From Zoogloea sp. (GTDB taxonomy: Bacteria; Pseudomonadota; Gammaproteobacteria; Burkholderiales; Rhodocyclaceae): DNA of 64,000 nucleotides. The translations under genes were made by a program, and so were the position numbers. The notes under the pieces were generated by a model. It saw only the letters and a list, made by a program, of their open reading frames with translations, searched no databases and was not told where the DNA came from. Positions 19,101 to 28,659 of the stretch are shown here, one piece after another (position 1 is the first letter of the stretch; every line of letters starts with the position of its first letter). Where the stretch lies: NCBI GenBank assembly GCA_016703645.1, contig JADJBR010000007.1:558001-622000 (forward strand), given 5' to 3'.

Positions 19101-21952
19101 ACCTCGCTCGAGGGACACCATTCGAGCAATCCCCGGTGGCTGACCCCCATCCGCCACCAGGTACGGACGATGGCATCCAGGCTGAAAGCGGCCTCATGGG
19201 GCAGGCAGGCAAACTCGAAGCCGAGTTGCGCCACACGGCGAACCGCCGAGTCCAGAACCACTGCCAGATGCTGCCCGAAGAGAACCTCCTCGGGCTTGCG
19301 CAGCAGATCAAGGGCCGCCGCGCAGACGGCGGGTACAAGGAGCATGCCGATCAGCATGGCGGTCCAGGGCCACGAGGGCGCCAGGATGGCCCAGCCCAGC
19401 ACCAGCAGCAGGACCAGCGCCGCCGGCACGAGGCTGCGCCGCAGGTTGTCCGCGAGCTTCCACTGGGACAGGGCGGACAGCGGATTGCCCTGTCGATGCC
19501 CTACCCCGCCGGGGGATCCGGCAACGCAGGCGCATGGCACCTTGCGCAGCAGCCAGCCGGCAAGCTGCCAGTCGCCGCGGATCCAGCGATAGCGTCTGCT
19601 CACGTCGACGCTGTAACGGGATGGCGGATCTTCGTACAGCAAGCCATCGCTAAGCAGGCCCGCACGGGCGTAGCAACCTTCCAGCAGGTCGTGGCTGAGC
19701 ACCCGGTTGTCGGGCAGACGGCCCCCGAGCGCGTGCTCAAAGGCATCCAGGTCGTAGATGCCCTTGCCGATGAAGGAGCCTTCACCGAAAACATCCTGAT
19801 AAACATCCGAGACGGCGCGGGTGTACGGATCGATGCCCGGCTCGCCGCCGTAGAGCTGCGCATAGCGTGATCGGTTCGCGCCCGGCAGGCTGACGCCGAC
19901 CCGCGGTTGCAGGATGCCGTACCCGGCCACGATCCGCCCCGCCTGATTGTCGTAGACCGGCCGATTGAGCGGATGGGCCATGGTGCCCACAAACTGCCGT
20001 GCCGCATCCCGCGGCAGTTGTGTATCGGTGTCGAGGGTGATGACGTACTTCACATCCGCCAGAAGGGCAATGTCGCCCACGATGGTGACAAAACCCTCCC
20101 CCAGGCCGCCGCGCAACAACAGGTTCAGGTCGGCGAGCTTGCCACGCTTTCGCTCGGCCCCCATCCAGCAGCGCTCCCGGGGGTTCCAGCTACGCGGGCG
20201 ATGGAAGAGGAAGAAGATGTCGCCGCCCTTGACGGCGTAAGTCCTGTTGAGCGCCTCGATACCGTGCCGTGCCAGGTCCACGAGGGCGCCATCGGTGGGC
20301 AATGACGCCTGCGGCGCGTCGAGAAAATCGGTGAGCAAGCCGAAACGTACCCGCTCGTCCCGATTGGCCAGAAAACGCACCTCCAGGGCCTCAAGCAGGC
20401 TGTCGACGCCCGACTGACTGCTGAGCATGCTGGGCACCACCACCAGGGTGCTTGACCCCGCCGGGATACCCTCCGAAAAGTCCATCCGGGGCAAGGGCCG
20501 CGGCGTCACCAGCAGCGTCGCCAGCCAGTTCGTCAGGGCCACCGCAAGCTGGCTCGCCACCGGGATCAGCACCACCACCAGGGGCAACAAGGCCCAGCGG
20601 GGCCATGCGCTCTCCAGCGCCTCCAGCATCAGCAGCCACACAACCAGAACCGTGGCAAGGACAATGGCGCCCAGATAGAGCAACAGGGGCACGCGTCGCG
20701 CCGCCCGGCGCAAGCCGTCCCGGAAACCGGTGCGCACGCCGGCCTCGCGCTCCAGCACCACGCGCCCTGCATCGATCAGGTAGTAACCGACGTGGCTCTC
20801 CCGCGCGCCCGTGCCCGGTGGCGCTGCCCTGGCCAGGTCCACGGCCTTGCGGGCAACCTCCCGCTCACTCAAGGAACCCTTCCGGGCAATCTCCTCGGTG
20901 GCATGGCGATAACGGTCACGGGTCGCAAAATCCATCCGTACGTAGATGCCGCCCGGGTCGCCGCGCAGGGTCTGCTCCACCAGGCTCAGGCTCTCCACGA
21001 AATCCTGCCAGTCCATCGCGCCGAGCACGCGCAGACTGCCAATGCTGTTGCTGATGGACATCTGATCGGCGGCCTGCTGTTGGTTCTCCGCCTGGACCAG
21101 ATGGGTTATGGTCAGGCCCGACTGGGCCAGGCGCTGCTCGACCCAGGTCAGCGGCAAGGCCAGCGCCGGGCCGCGGCCCTGCAGGCGGCGGGCCAGTTCG
21201 GCAACAAAGCCGCCCCCCAAAGGGGGCCCCGAGCGCACCATGTCGGCGACCACCAGGATCAGGCTCTCCGGATCAGTCTCCACCGCAATGGTCATGCGGT
21301 CGGCCCACGAATCGGCAAGCCCCCGCTCAGCCCATCCCGCAGCAACCCCCACCCCCACCCGCCGCAGGTTCTCGATGACCGCCAGCCGCAGCATGATCGG
21401 AATGGCCCACAGCTCGCCAAGCTTGAGGGGGGCAACCGTCTGGTAGGCGGCCACGAAACGGCCCAGGCTGTCCGCATCGACCCGACCATCTCCGTGGGCC
21501 ACAGCCTCCAGGGCAATGTCATACACCCGTGGCCGGCCGGAGGCCGACACGTCGCCCCCCAGGCGCGGTAGCTCGCGGCTATAGCCTTCCGGCAGCAGCC
21601 GTCGGGCCATGCGGATCTGTTCCTCGATCAAATAGAAGTTGTCGAGCAGCCACTCGCCCGCCGGGGCAATGCGGCGATTTCCCGCCACTGCTCCGGTCAG
21701 CAGCTTGCAGACCTCGATGAGGGTGCGTTCGTTGTCATCCAGCCGGGCCAGCAGACCATCGGGCACGGCGCGACCCGGGGCCGGGGAGTGCGCCTCGGCA
21801 AGCACCTTGCCGTGCCCGGCCATCTGATCGGCACCGAACAACTCGGCGCGCAAGGGAGGCTCCGGCGCCGCGGCTTCCCGCCGCCATACACCCTGCAGCC
21901 TGCCAAGGAAGCGGGATCTGAACTCGCGAAAGCCCTCCGCAACGGCCCTCAC
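13133..21952 (-). CDS. ndvB: cyclic beta-1,2-glucan synthase-like protein (GT84-GH94, NdvB/ChvB type)
   Basis: Giant inner-membrane protein of 2939 residues from a GTG start, slightly longer than classical ChvB/NdvB (about 2830-2870). Membrane segments near residues 415-470 bracket the N-terminal region. The glycosyltransferase domain shows TLDTDTQLP (near 640) and YRWIRGDWQ (near 788). More membrane spans occur near 830-1000. A glucoamylase-like module follows ([17 protein letters not shown]), and then the GH94 phosphorylase region with GSGDWNDGM near residue 2612, the catalytic-Asp motif. Such enzymes initiate, elongate and cyclise periplasmic beta-1,2-glucans and trim their length. No transport partner (NdvA) is visible. 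It lies alone, divergent from the lipoprotein genes. Confidence 0.93.
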   Translation of the reverse strand: MRAVAEGFREFRSRFLGRLQGVWRREAAAPEPPLRAELFGADQMAGHGKVLAEAHSPAPGRAVPDGLLARLDDNERTLIEVCKLLTGAVAGNRRIAPAGEWLLDNFYLIEEQIRMARRLLPEGYSRELPRLGGDVSASGRPRVYDIALEAVAHGDGRVDADSLGRFVAAYQTVAPLKLGELWAIPIMLRLAVIENLRRVGVGVAAGWAERGLADSWADRMTIAVETDPESLILVVADMVRSGPPLGGGFVAELARRLQGRGPALALPLTWVEQRLAQSGLTITHLVQAENQQQAADQMSISNSIGSLRVLGAMDWQDFVESLSLVEQTLRGDPGGIYVRMDFATRDRYRHATEEIARKGSLSEREVARKAVDLARAAPPGTGARESHVGYYLIDAGRVVLEREAGVRTGFRDGLRRAARRVPLLLYLGAIVLATVLVVWLLMLEALESAWPRWALLPLVVVLIPVASQLAVALTNWLATLLVTPRPLPRMDFSEGIPAGSSTLVVVPSMLSSQSGVDSLLEALEVRFLANRDERVRFGLLTDFLDAPQASLPTDGALVDLARHGIEALNRTYAVKGGDIFFLFHRPRSWNPRERCWMGAERKRGKLADLNLLLRGGLGEGFVTIVGDIALLADVKYVITLDTDTQLPRDAARQFVGTMAHPLNRPVYDNQAGRIVAGYGILQPRVGVSLPGANRSRYAQLYGGEPGIDPYTRAVSDVYQDVFGEGSFIGKGIYDLDAFEHALGGRLPDNRVLSHDLLEGCYARAGLLSDGLLYEDPPSRYSVDVSRRYRWIRGDWQLAGWLLRKVPCACVAGSPGGVGHRQGNPLSALSQWKLADNLRRSLVPAALVLLLVLGWAILAPSWPWTAMLIGMLLVPAVCAAALDLLRKPEEVLFGQHLAVVLDSAVRRVAQLGFEFACLPHEAAFSLDAIVRTWWRMGVSHRGLLEWCPSSEVERKFAAGARGGLPAAYMQMRAGPGLAVTIALGLAVYVPAGLPAAAPVLLLWCLSPALAWWVSLPLAGRKAVLSTEQTRFLRRVARQTWSYFDAFVGPPDNWLPPDNFQEYRVAAIAHRTSPTNMGLALLANLAAYDFGYIPCGSLLERTANTLQSMGGLARYRGHFYNWYDTRTLQPLPPLYVSTVDSGNLAGHLLTLRAGLLALADAPVAPSCTFEGLGDVLGILDGVLGRDGDRQLSACRAALAAALVAPPTTLASQHSVLCGVAACAADMLAGIEPVPEAATDSASEARRWSLALHRQLRLAQDEITWLAPWLLLAEPPRGLDTLPALIAAEAGLPSLRGLATLDTRLCPLIRSRLDDEPGAERRGWLEGVIEALVEGSTRARERLATIEALAFRSGELTVMDYDFLFDTSRHLLAIGYNVQDRRVDASCYDLLASEARLASFVGIAQGALPKESWFALGRLLTRAGGEPVLLSWSGSMFEYLMPQLVMPTYERTLLDQTAKAAVARQIEYGRQRGVPWGMSESAYNMVDTQLNYQYRAFGVPGLGLKRGLGEDLVVAPYASVMALMVEPLAACANLQRLAAEGFIGGFGFFEAIDYTPTRQRRGQQRVIVRAFMAHHQGMSLLALAWLVLDRPMQRRFESERLFQAVMPLLQERIPRASGYFSHAAELSELHSRATPLATPQRIFDTPDTPVPEVQLLSNGRYHVMLTHAGGGYSRWRDLAVTRWQEDATCDEQGAFCYVRDVDSGAFWSTAFQPTRRRPTVYEAILSEGRAEFRRRDALEEGGEIETCTEIVVSPEDDIELRRVRLTNRSSRRRQIEVTSYAEVVIAPQAADALHPAFSKLFVQSEILPEQQAILCMRRPRTPEEPIPWMLHLMTVHGVDVDAVSWETDRDRFIGRTRSTAAPRAMDPSGALSGSDGPVLDPIVAIRQCFFLEPEQSAVVDIVTGMADSRDLARCLVGKYRDRHLADRVFDLAWTHCQVELQQINAVEADAQLYARLAGAVLYASPALRAEASLLVRNRRGQSGLWGYSISGDLPVVLLQIGDVANIELVRQLVQAHAYWRMKGLAVDLVIWNEDHAGYRQRLQEQIIDLVASGSSPGPGGQAGNIFVRPVEHISAEDRLLFQAIARAVISDCRGTLAEQLNHRVLAELRTPMLVPTRFRPAPRPDVYGANGVAGQDSGHPNGLGGFTADGREYHIKLLPGRPTPAPWCNVLANPHFGTLVSESGSAYTWGENAHEFRLTPWHNDPLGDPGGEAIYLRDEETGHFWSPTALPAGLGAACVVRHGFGYSVFEMRVDGIYSELTVFVALDAAVKFSILRLRNESGTPRRLSATGYVEWVLGDLRDKSAMHVVTEIDPQSGVLCARNAYSIDFPGQVAFFDSDEPVRSLTGDRCEFIGRNGSLRSPAALRRERLSGRVGGGLDPCAAILATFELATGQTREVVFRLGVAPGSEEAGRLAERFRGIGEARKALGTVQAYWRHTLGAVQIETPDPSVDVLANGWLIYQTLACRLWARGGYYQSGGAFGFRDQLQDVMALVHAEPEKVRAHLLLAASRQFVEGDVQHWWHPPTGRGVRTRCSDDFLWLPLAVCRYVTASGDTGVLDEPVRFLEGRPVSPGDDSYYDLPGVSGEVAVLYVHCVRAIRHGLRFGEHGLPLMGSGDWNDGMSRVGIGGQGESVWLGFFLYAVLDQFARLAEARGDGDFATECRDHGARLRIDLETHGWDGGDGTAGSALGAWYRRAYFDDGTPLGAGENPECRIDSVSQSWAVLSGAADALRARAAMEAVDTHLVRETDGLIQLLAPPFDTSNLAPGYIRGYVPGVRENGGQYTHAAVWAAMAFAELGDAERAWALLTLINPQNHARTADEVARYKVEPYVMAGDVYACHPHVGRGGWTWHTGAAGWMYRLIVESLLGLQREGTVLRIRPRLPAAWPGYTIRYRFGETMFHIVVSRATGGQMPGLSVDGLGRSDGVIPLVDDRQPHQVAVWL

Positions 21953-22415
21953 GAAAGCGCCCCCCCAAGCGCGCTTTGCTCCGGGGGAAGAGGCACGCGA
22001 TCAATGACAGGGAGCTGAACTTCGGGGGAACGAACGACCATGGGGCACTTTCCGCAGTATCGCCATGCAACGGCTGGCGACGGACCGGGGCCTCTGCCGA
22101 CAGCACTCCCCGGTGGACTTGCAGCCATCCTCGGCGGACGCGCGGCCCACCGGAAAGCGTGGCTCCGGCAAACAAACCTCGCGCTCAGCGTAGTGGGCGG
22201 GTGGCAACAGGGTCGGTACGCTGACGCACATAGGGCCGGGGCAACGCGGATTCGAGGCCCCATGTGCGCCAACGCACCGACCGCCCGGCCGACTCCGCCC
22301 ACCCTCATGCCATCAGCTTTGATGCGGCGCTCCAACTGCGCCGAGGGCGCCGGCGCCCCGACACCTCGGGAACGACCTGACCGGCATCCACAAAGCCAAA
22401 ACCGAGGAGAACACC
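21953..22415. other. 463-base divergent intergenic region with one stress-type palindrome
   Basis: Region between ndvB and the DUF4398 lipoprotein gene. Apart from a GGTACGCTGACGCACA element at 22215-22230 that resembles the palindromes before the other stress genes, no convincing gene, promoter box or terminator was seen. The open frames here are GC-driven. Confidence 0.4.
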
Positions 22416-22847
22416 ATGACCCATCCGCTCACGCCGGCCGCCACGCGCCGGTTCAAGGCCGTACCGGGCAGCCCGAAGTCCTTTCCCGCCAGCCTGCTCC
22501 TCCTTCCGGCGGTGGCCCTGCTGAGCATCCTCAGCGGCTGCGCCGGAACACCCGCACCCACCGAACAGATGGCCGTGTCGTCTGCGGCCGTCGGGCGGGC
22601 CAGCGGCGCCGGCGCCACCGAAATGGCCCCTGCCGAAATGCAGATGGCCCGGGAGAAGCTCGACAAGGCAAAGCAGGCCATGACCCGGGAAGACTTCGAC
22701 GAAGCCCGTCAGCTCGCCCAGCAGGCCCAGGTCGATGCCCAGCTCGCCGAGGCCAAGTCCCGCTCGGGCACGGCCCGCAAGGCGGCCGGCGAACTCCGGG
22801 AGGGCGTTCGCGTATTGAGCGAAGAGCTCGAACGCAAGAACAAGTGA
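22416..22847 (+). CDS. DUF4398 outer-membrane lipoprotein
   Basis: 143 residues with a signal sequence ending in a lipobox (LLSILSGC, Cys near 42), then an Ala/Gln/Glu-rich helical domain (EMAPAEMQMAREKLDKAKQAM..EDFDEARQLAQQAQVDAQLAEAKS) typical of DUF4398. The ribosome site GAGGAG precedes the ATG. It is 35 bases from the OmpA-like gene, which contains a similar helical region, so the two probably work together in the envelope. Its role is inferred as envelope anchoring or stress. Confidence 0.85.
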   Translation: MTHPLTPAATRRFKAVPGSPKSFPASLLLLPAVALLSILSGCAGTPAPTEQMAVSSAAVGRASGAGATEMAPAEMQMAREKLDKAKQAMTREDFDEARQLAQQAQVDAQLAEAKSRSGTARKAAGELREGVRVLSEELERKNK

Positions 22848-22882
22848 CCGCCCCGACACCACTTACCGAAAAAGGAATGACC

Positions 22883-23731
22883 ATGACCAGAAACCGGATC
22901 TTCGCGATGAGCATCATCGCGCTCGCCACCCTAGCCGGCTGCAGTTCGCAGCCCGAAAAGAACGCCTTGCTGGACGAGGCACGCAGCAACTATCGGGTCG
23001 CCCAGAACGACCCCCAGGCCCGCGATCTTGCAGGTGCCGAGATGAGGCAGGCCGATGAGGCCATGAAGCTGGCCAACGCCGCATCGGAACGCGGCGACAA
23101 GGCCGCCGACGTGGACCATCTGGCCTATCTGGCCAAGCAGCGGGTTGCCATCGCCCAGGAAACCGGGCGCCAGAAGGCCGCCGAGAAGTCCGTCGACAGC
23201 GCCGAGGCCGGCCGCGACAAGGTACGCCTCGCCGCCCGCACAACCGAGGCAGACATGGCCCACCGCAGCGCCGACAGCGCCCGCCGGACCAGCGACGACG
23301 CCCAGGCCCGGAACCGTGACCTGGAAGCCCAGTTGAAGGCCCTCAACGCACGGCAGACACCCCGCGGCATGGTGATCACCATCGGCGATGTCCTCTTCGA
23401 TGTGGACCGGGCCGAGATCAAGCCCGGCGGCACCCGCAACCTGGAGCAGTTGGTCGCCTTCCTCAAGACCTACCCCCAGCGCAGAGCCGCCATTGAGGGA
23501 TTCACCGACAGCACCGGTAGCGACAGTCACAACCAGGCGCTTTCGGGCCGACGTGCCGAGGCGGTGCTCGCAGCCCTTGCGGGCATGGGCATCTCCAGTG
23601 ATCGCCTCACCGCCCATGGCTACGGCGAGGCCTATCCGGTGGCCGGCAACGGCAACGCCGCGGGTCGTCAGATGAATCGCCGGGTGGAAATACTTCTGTC
23701 CGACGAGAGCGGGAAGATCTCCAGCCGCTGA
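22883..23731 (+). CDS. OmpA-family lipoprotein with N-terminal DUF4398 region
   Basis: 282 residues from the ATG at 22883, six bases after AAAGGA. An ATG six bases earlier touches the ribosome site and is less likely. A lipobox IIALATLAGC puts a lipidated Cys near residue 17. Residues 25-140 form a coiled, Ala-rich DUF4398-like region. The C-terminal OmpA domain (peptidoglycan-binding) shows LFDVDRAEIKPGG, IEGFTDSTGSDSHNQALSGRRA and AAGRQMNRRVEI. It likely tethers the outer membrane to peptidoglycan. Confidence 0.92.
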   Translation: MTRNRIFAMSIIALATLAGCSSQPEKNALLDEARSNYRVAQNDPQARDLAGAEMRQADEAMKLANAASERGDKAADVDHLAYLAKQRVAIAQETGRQKAAEKSVDSAEAGRDKVRLAARTTEADMAHRSADSARRTSDDAQARNRDLEAQLKALNARQTPRGMVITIGDVLFDVDRAEIKPGGTRNLEQLVAFLKTYPQRRAAIEGFTDSTGSDSHNQALSGRRAEAVLAALAGMGISSDRLTAHGYGEAYPVAGNGNAAGRQMNRRVEILLSDESGKISSR

Positions 23732-23750
23732 GCGCGGGAGAGCAAATCCG

Positions 23751-23785
23751 GGGCCGGGTCGGCGGTAGCTGACCCGGCCCTTTGT
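23751..23785 (+). terminator. rho-independent terminator after the OmpA-like gene
   Basis: GGCCGGGTC, ten-base loop, GACCCGGCC, then CTTTGTT, 20 bases after the stop. It ends the two-gene lipoprotein operon. The following 200 bases up to the convergent cyclase gene hold nothing recognisable. Confidence 0.75.
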
Positions 23786-23986
23786 TGCGTTCCGTGTCGC
23801 TCAATGGGCCACCCGCAGGTGCACGAAGGCCTCCGGAGACATCGGACGGTTCAAGTATGTGCGCAGACCTGGGTCGCATTGCGCGTGATGCAGAACATCA
23901 GCCTGGATTCCCGTCTCGATGCCCGCGGCGCCGGTCCGCACACCAGCGACCCCTTCAATCAGCAGCGGGCACTGGAGCCCCGGAAC

Positions 23987-25405
23987 TCACCCTGCGCCGA
24001 CGCTCGGCGGCTTACTGCTTTCGACGGGCAGCGACCGGACGGCGCCGGTACTCATCTCGGCCCGGAAGAACTGATAGTTGTTGCGACCGCGGGCCTTGGC
24101 ACAGTACATGGCCGTATCGGCATTCCGCAGCACTGTTTCGGCGCAATCTCCGTCATCGGGATAGACGCTGATGCCGATGCTGAGCGTAACGTGCAGCGCG
24201 TGCCCTCCGATACACTGGGGCCGCGAGAAAACCTGCAGCAGCTTGTCGGCGACACGGGCGGCATCCTCGATCCGCTCGATCTCGGACAACAGGATGACGA
24301 ACTCATCGCCCCCCCTCCGGCACACCGTATCGGTCGTCCGCACACAGGCCGCGAGCCGCTCAGCCACGACCTGCAACACAAGGTCACCGATGGCATGCCC
24401 AAGCGAATCATTGATGTACTTGAAGTAGTCCAGGTCGAGAAAGAGCAATGCCACCTGCTTGCCGCGACGACGGGCCATGCCGATGGCCTGGGTAAGACGC
24501 TCGTTGAGCAAGGCCCGGTTGGGCAAACCGGTCAGAAAATCATGGTGGGCCAAGCGCTCCATGCGCGCAGCCATCGCCCGGGATTCACTCACGTCGTGAA
24601 AGACGATCACCGCGCCCGTCACCCGCCCTTCCCGGTTGTGGATTGGCGCTGCGGAATCCTCAATCGAGGTCTCGACGCCATCGCGGCGCAGCAACACGCA
24701 ACCCGCGGCCAGGCCAACGATCCGGTCCTCGCTCATGGCGAGCAGGGCGGGATTTCGGGCCGTCTCACGGCTGATGCCGTCGAGAATATGAAAGACCTCC
24801 GCAAGGGGCTGGCCCAAAGCTTCGTCCCGGGCCCAGCCCGTCATGGTCTCGGCAACCAGATTCAGGTAGGTGACCGTTCCGTCCACATCCGTGGTCAGCA
24901 CCGCATCACCGATCGAATTGAGTGTGACCTGGGCGCGCTCCTTCTCGGCGAACAGCGCCTCTTCGGCCATGCACGCCGTGAGGTCGGCGGCCTTGCGCGC
25001 GGTGATGTCCTCAACCGTCAGCACACGCCCGCCGCCCCCCTGCGCGTCGGCCATCGCTGCCGCGTGCAGGCGCGCCCAGAGGATGCGCCCTTCCGCCAGC
25101 ACCAGGCGCACCTCCAGCGGGTCCGGCGCGGCCCCCTCCGCCGCCTTTGTCCAGGCAGCCATCGCTCTCGGGCGATCATCCGGGTGCACGGCGTTCAGCC
25201 AGTCCGAGCCTTGCGCGCCCCCGAAATCCTGCCCCACGATCCCTCGATACACAGCGTTGGTGTAAACACAGTCATCGTGCCGATCAGTGACGAAGATACC
25301 CAGCGGCAGCGCCTCGCCCATGGCCCTGAATAGCGCTTCGCGACCCGTCTGGGCACCTTGCGCACCATTGGGGCCGATCAGCAGGTTCGCAGGCGACTCG
25401 ATCAT
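23987..25405 (-). CDS. PAS-PAS-GGDEF diguanylate cyclase
   Basis: Makes cyclic-di-GMP from two GTP. The ATG at 25405 follows GAAGGGGGG and gives 472 residues starting MIESPANLL. A longer frame upstream has no ribosome site. Two PAS domains (about residues 45-150 and 170-290, e.g. DAVLTTDVDGTVTYLNLVAETMTGW) precede the GGDEF domain. The active site is CRRGGDEFVILL, and the RTTD I-site sits just before it, so product inhibition is expected. No EAL domain is present, and no transmembrane segment was seen, so it is a cytoplasmic sensor. It heads a minus-strand stress block. Confidence 0.92.
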   Translation of the reverse strand: MIESPANLLIGPNGAQGAQTGREALFRAMGEALPLGIFVTDRHDDCVYTNAVYRGIVGQDFGGAQGSDWLNAVHPDDRPRAMAAWTKAAEGAAPDPLEVRLVLAEGRILWARLHAAAMADAQGGGGRVLTVEDITARKAADLTACMAEEALFAEKERAQVTLNSIGDAVLTTDVDGTVTYLNLVAETMTGWARDEALGQPLAEVFHILDGISRETARNPALLAMSEDRIVGLAAGCVLLRRDGVETSIEDSAAPIHNREGRVTGAVIVFHDVSESRAMAARMERLAHHDFLTGLPNRALLNERLTQAIGMARRRGKQVALLFLDLDYFKYINDSLGHAIGDLVLQVVAERLAACVRTTDTVCRRGGDEFVILLSEIERIEDAARVADKLLQVFSRPQCIGGHALHVTLSIGISVYPDDGDCAETVLRNADTAMYCAKARGRNNYQFFRAEMSTGAVRSLPVESSKPPSVGAG

Positions 25406-25415
25406 GACCCCCCCT

Positions 25416-25625
25416 TCAGGCGCGCAGACTGGCCTTGGCCGGTGCGCCCCCGACACGCAGATTCCCTTCCCAGCCACATCCCATCGCGCGACAGCGATAG
25501 CGACGCACGGCAATGAACAGGCTCAACAGGCGCTCGGCAAGACGCACTGGCCCGCGACAGATCTCACCATGGCAGCGGGGGCAGCAACGAGCCTTGGTAC
25601 CGGGCTCCCGCTCGCCCGGGGTCAC
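25416..25625 (-). CDS. small zinc-ribbon-like protein
   Basis: 69 residues. Two Cys pairs, CPRC (near residue 15) and RCRAMGC near the C-terminus, flank a hydrophobic helix (RLAERLLSLFIAVRRYRC), suggesting a metal-binding ribbon of unknown role. Its start overlaps the stop of the upstream 61-residue frame by four bases (ATGA), and it ends 11 bases before the cyclase start, consistent with one operon. The Cys pattern supports a real gene. No function is claimed. Confidence 0.55.
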   Translation of the reverse strand: MTPGEREPGTKARCCPRCHGEICRGPVRLAERLLSLFIAVRRYRCRAMGCGWEGNLRVGGAPAKASLRA

Positions 25626-25807
25626 GGCCGGAGCGGAGGCGGTGGAGAGGCGACAGGGGCGGCCTCCTCTTCCCGAACATTGAGCAAGCCCCTTGATCGC
25701 CGCGTGCGACTCCCCTGGTTTTCGATCATTTGCAGGGCGAAGCGCGACTGCCCGGCATCGGCCTCCTTAGGCACGACGGGCGGCGTGAACCGCATGAATC
25801 TGCTCAT
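25622..25807 (-). CDS. hypothetical 61-residue protein
   Basis: Unrecognised. MSRFMRFTPPVVPKEADAGQSR opens a mixed-charge protein with a Pro-rich tail (PPPPLRP). Support comes from its coupling to the zinc-ribbon gene and its position between CsbD and the cyclase, not from homology. Confidence 0.4.
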   Translation of the reverse strand: MSRFMRFTPPVVPKEADAGQSRFALQMIENQGSRTRRSRGLLNVREEEAAPVASPPPPLRP

Positions 25808-25871
25808 GACTTGAATCCTTCAGTGTGTGCGCCGGCCCCGCCGATCCACCGGCAGGGCACGGTGTGCGGGG

Positions 25872-26096
25872 TCAGGAGGGGTCCTTGGGCGAGGCCTTTT
25901 TGCTCAGTGCTTCAAAACGCTTGATCTCCTCCTCAGCCTGATCCTTGGTGATGCCATAGCTCTCCTGGATCTGGCCAGCCAGGGAGTCACGCTTGCCCGC
26001 AATGACGTCCAGGTGGTCGTCGGTGAGCTTGCCCCACTGCGCCTTGACCTCACCCTTGAATTGCTTCCAGTTTCCTTCAACGATGTCCCAGTTCAT
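25872..26096 (-). CDS. CsbD-family stress protein
   Basis: 74 residues from the ATG at 26096. MNWDIVEGNWKQFKGEVKAQWGKLTDDHLDVIAGKRDSL is the diagnostic CsbD block, and AEEEIKRFEAL ends the domain. It is a small, hydrophilic, general-stress-induced protein of unknown mechanism. It is 56 bases downstream of the DUF883 gene on the same strand, a pairing commonly seen in proteobacterial stress clusters. Confidence 0.9.
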   Translation of the reverse strand: MNWDIVEGNWKQFKGEVKAQWGKLTDDHLDVIAGKRDSLAGQIQESYGITKDQAEEEIKRFEALSKKASPKDPS

Positions 26097-26152
26097 GTGA
26101 TGCTCCTCAAGTGGATAGACCTGCCGGCAGGATTGCCGGCAAGGTGTGCGGC

Positions 26153-26407
26153 TCAACGGCGGTTGAGCATGAAACCGGTGACGAATCCGAGCACCGCGGC
26201 GCCAGCCAGCACCTGCCAGGGGTGCTCCCGGACGAAATGGTCGGTGGCATCGGCCGAATGGCGGGCCTGGCGGGTGACGCTGTCGCGGGCATCGCACAGG
26301 GCGCTCCCGGCAGCGGAACGGGCGTCGGCCAACCCTTCCGTGGTCGCCTTGCCCATATCCGTAAGCAAGGCATCGGCACTGCCGACAATTCCTTTGAAAT
26401 CGTTCAT
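26153..26407 (-). CDS. DUF883 (YqjD/ElaB-like) membrane-anchored protein
   Basis: 84 residues from the ATG at 26407, directly behind GGAGGAGAG. An amphipathic N-terminal helical region ends in HFVREHPWQVLAGAAVLGFVTGFMLNRR, the C-tail anchor of the YqjD/ElaB/YgaM family. In E. coli these inner-membrane proteins bind ribosomes in stationary phase; the same role here is inference. It is transcribed away from DUF1840 across a short region with two palindromes. Confidence 0.88.
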   Translation of the reverse strand: MNDFKGIVGSADALLTDMGKATTEGLADARSAAGSALCDARDSVTRQARHSADATDHFVREHPWQVLAGAAVLGFVTGFMLNRR

Positions 26408-26516
26408 GAAACTCTCCTCCCGGCAATGGCCGGCAGCGTGAAATAGGGGCCGGACGGCCAACGGCGGCTGTCACCCGTCCGTCGAGACACAGCCTGCCCC
26501 TCTGCACTCCCACCGT

Positions 26517-26583
26517 CCGTACGCCAGCGAACACAGCCGGCCCTGCGTCGCTGCCGGGCGGGTATGTACGGTGGCGTACATAC
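26517..26583. promoter_or_regulatory. paired palindromes between divergent stress genes
   Basis: Site one (26517-26537, minus strand) contains TGTTCGCTGGCGTACG, about 110 bases before the DUF883 start. Site two (26562-26583) is a perfect repeat, GTATGTACG and its inverse complement separated by GTGG, 54 bases before the DUF1840 start. Both share the TGTnCG-nTGG-CGTAC core with sites elsewhere in the stress block. Confidence 0.5.
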
Positions 26584-26636
26584 GCGACCCGCTCCCCCGC
26601 CGACAATGAATCGGTTACCAGGAAAGGAAGTTCGCC

Positions 26637-26948
26637 ATGCTGATCGTTTTCAAATCCGCCGCCAGCGGTGACCTCATCACCTTCGAGAAGAACGCCAAGG
26701 AAATGCTCGATGTGCTGGGCAAGGACAGGAACGAGGGAAAGGGCATCATCACGCTGGCTCAACTCCCTGCCGCCATCACCCGCCTCAGGCAAGCCATCGA
26801 CGAAGACGCGGCACGGCATGCCGCCGTGCCCGGCGAGGACGTGCCGGTGGCCGATGGAAGCGTGAGCTTTCACCAGCGGGCAGTGCCACTGCTCGACATG
26901 CTGGAGCGCGCCCTCAAGGATGCGGTGCCGGTCACCTGGGGAGTGTGA
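26637..26948 (+). CDS. DUF1840 protein
   Basis: 103 residues. MLIVFKSAASGDLITFEKNAKEML and the C-terminal FHQRAVPLLDMLERALKD are typical of DUF1840, a small soluble betaproteobacterial family of unknown function. AGGAAAGGAAG precedes the ATG. It faces away from DUF883, with the two palindromes between them. Confidence 0.88.
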   Translation: MLIVFKSAASGDLITFEKNAKEMLDVLGKDRNEGKGIITLAQLPAAITRLRQAIDEDAARHAAVPGEDVPVADGSVSFHQRAVPLLDMLERALKDAVPVTWGV

Positions 26949-27024
26949 TATCCGCATGCAGGGCACACCTGGCGGCAGACACGGCGAGGCGGTCCGCGAA
27001 GTCGCGCGTGTCTCTCATGCAGCG

Positions 27025-27043
27025 TGTCACGCCAGCGTTCGCC
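27025..27043 (-). promoter_or_regulatory. stress-type palindrome upstream of the Crp/Fnr gene
   Basis: The minus strand reads GCGAACGCTGGCGTGACAC, a degenerate member of the same motif, about 145 bases before the regulator's start. A weaker TGTGCGCTAGCGCC lies near 27085. This could indicate autoregulation. Confidence 0.3.
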
Positions 27044-27186
27044 GCCGTGCTCCGGGAAAGGCGCCAAATCCGCATTCCGGCATGTGTGCGCTAGCGCCCC
27101 GACGCACCTCCCGTTCTGCCTCACCCTGCCGGAGATCAATCCTGGGAGCGCCCCTTGCCAGGAGCACCCGCCCTCAGGAGAGCCCC

Positions 27187-27912
27187 GTGTCGATGCTGCC
27201 CCTTGCCGCCACCAATAACCGCCTTCTCGCCGCGCTCCCCCGCGGCGAACGGCTGCACGTGCTCGAAGGCTGCGAACGGGTGGACCTGAAGTTCGGCGAA
27301 GTCCTCGCGGAGAGTGGCGAACCCATCCGTCACGTCTATTTTCCGACCCGCTGCGCCATCGTGCTGATCACCCTGCTGGATGAGCGGGCCAGCGTGGAGG
27401 TGGGGCTGGTGGGCAATGAGGGCGTGCTCGGCACGGCGCTCGCCCTCGACATGGGGGTGTCACCCCAGCGCGCCCTCGTTCAAGGGCCGGGTGGCGCACT
27501 GCGCATGACGGCAGACCTCTTCTGCCGCGCGCTCGAAGACAACCCGGAGTTCCAGCACGTGCTGAGACGTTACGTGCACGCGGTGATGGCCCAGTTGGCA
27601 CAGACCGCGGGCTGCACCCGTTTCCATGTGGTGGAGGCGCGTCTGGCCCGCTGGCTGCTCATGACCCAGGATCGGGCCGACTCGAACGGATTTCATGTCA
27701 CCCACGAGTTCCTGGCCCGGGTACTGGGCGTGCGGCGCGTCGGCATCACCCGGGCTGCCAAACGCCTGCAGGACCAGGGGCTGATCCGCTACGCCCGCGG
27801 AAACATCGTCGTGGTAGATCGCGCCGGACTCGAAACATCCGCCTGCGGCTGCTACGCCGCCGACAAGGCCAGTTACGCACGCAGCCTGTCGGGCAGAGGT
27901 ATCGAAGCATGA
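27187..27912 (+). CDS. Crp/Fnr-family transcriptional regulator
   Basis: 241 residues from the GTG at 27187, six bases after AGGAG. An ATG two codons later is the alternative. The N-terminal effector domain has the pattern EVLAESGEPIRHVYFPTRCAIVLITLL, lacking the cAMP-contact residues of Crp and an Fnr cysteine cluster. The C-terminal winged helix includes FHVTHEFLARVLGVRRVGITRAAKRL. The last 25 residues carry three Cys (SACGCYAADKASY), a tail also seen in the paralogue at 33416-34732. It overlaps the next gene by four bases and is a candidate regulator of the palindromes in this block. Confidence 0.9.
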   Translation: MSMLPLAATNNRLLAALPRGERLHVLEGCERVDLKFGEVLAESGEPIRHVYFPTRCAIVLITLLDERASVEVGLVGNEGVLGTALALDMGVSPQRALVQGPGGALRMTADLFCRALEDNPEFQHVLRRYVHAVMAQLAQTAGCTRFHVVEARLARWLLMTQDRADSNGFHVTHEFLARVLGVRRVGITRAAKRLQDQGLIRYARGNIVVVDRAGLETSACGCYAADKASYARSLSGRGIEA

Positions 27913-28649
27913 ACCGCCCCGGCCTGGTGATCACCTGCGAGCACGGCGGAAACCACATCCCCGCCGCCTACCGCCAGTACTTCCAGGGGCAGGACGCCGT
28001 GCTCCAGTCCCACCGGGGATTCGATGCTGGCGCGCTGATCATGGCGGAAGATCTGGCCAAGTCCTTCGGTGCCCCACTGGTATCGGCAACCGTGAGCCGC
28101 CTGCTCGTGGACCTGAACCGATCCGAACACAATCGAACACTCCACGCCATTGCGATCCGGCACCTGCCCTTCGCCGAGCGGCAGCACATCCTCGCGCGCT
28201 ACTACCAGCCCTACCGCAGCCAGGCCGAGGATACGATTCGCCGGACCCTGGCAGTCCATGGCAGCGTTGTGCATCTGTCGTCCCACAGCTTCACGCCAGT
28301 GCTGGATGGACAGGTGCGTCACGCCGACATCGGCCTGCTCTACGATCCCCGCCGACCCGGCGAGCGCGCCCTGTGCTCCCATTGGAAAGCGGTGCTCTCC
28401 CGCATGGCGCCCCAACTCATCGTGCGTCGCAACTACCCCTACGCCGGCAGGGGCGACGGATTGACGTCCCACCTGCGCCGACACCTGGGGCCGGAGGCCT
28501 ATCTGGGCATCGAGCTGGAAATCAATCAAAAGCACGTCGTCGCTACGGGTATCGATTGGCCCGCATTGCGCCGGCTCATCATCACCTCCCTGGGTGAGGC
28601 TCTGCTTGAAAGCACGGCGCCCGACTCCCCCCTTCCCCCCGCGCCATAG
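27909..28649 (+). CDS. N-formylglutamate amidohydrolase family protein
   Basis: 246 residues. VITCEHGGNHIP (metal/substrate motif), HRGFDAGALIMAEDLA and VHLSSHSFTPVLDG are the hallmarks of the zinc-dependent N-formylglutamate amidohydrolase family. No histidine-degradation genes are nearby, so the substrate may differ from formylglutamate. Its ATGA overlap with the Crp-like gene and closeness to the transglutaminase gene indicate an operon. Confidence 0.88.
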   Translation: MNRPGLVITCEHGGNHIPAAYRQYFQGQDAVLQSHRGFDAGALIMAEDLAKSFGAPLVSATVSRLLVDLNRSEHNRTLHAIAIRHLPFAERQHILARYYQPYRSQAEDTIRRTLAVHGSVVHLSSHSFTPVLDGQVRHADIGLLYDPRRPGERALCSHWKAVLSRMAPQLIVRRNYPYAGRGDGLTSHLRRHLGPEAYLGIELEINQKHVVATGIDWPALRRLIITSLGEALLESTAPDSPLPPAP

Positions 28650-28659
28650 GTAGCCCGCC

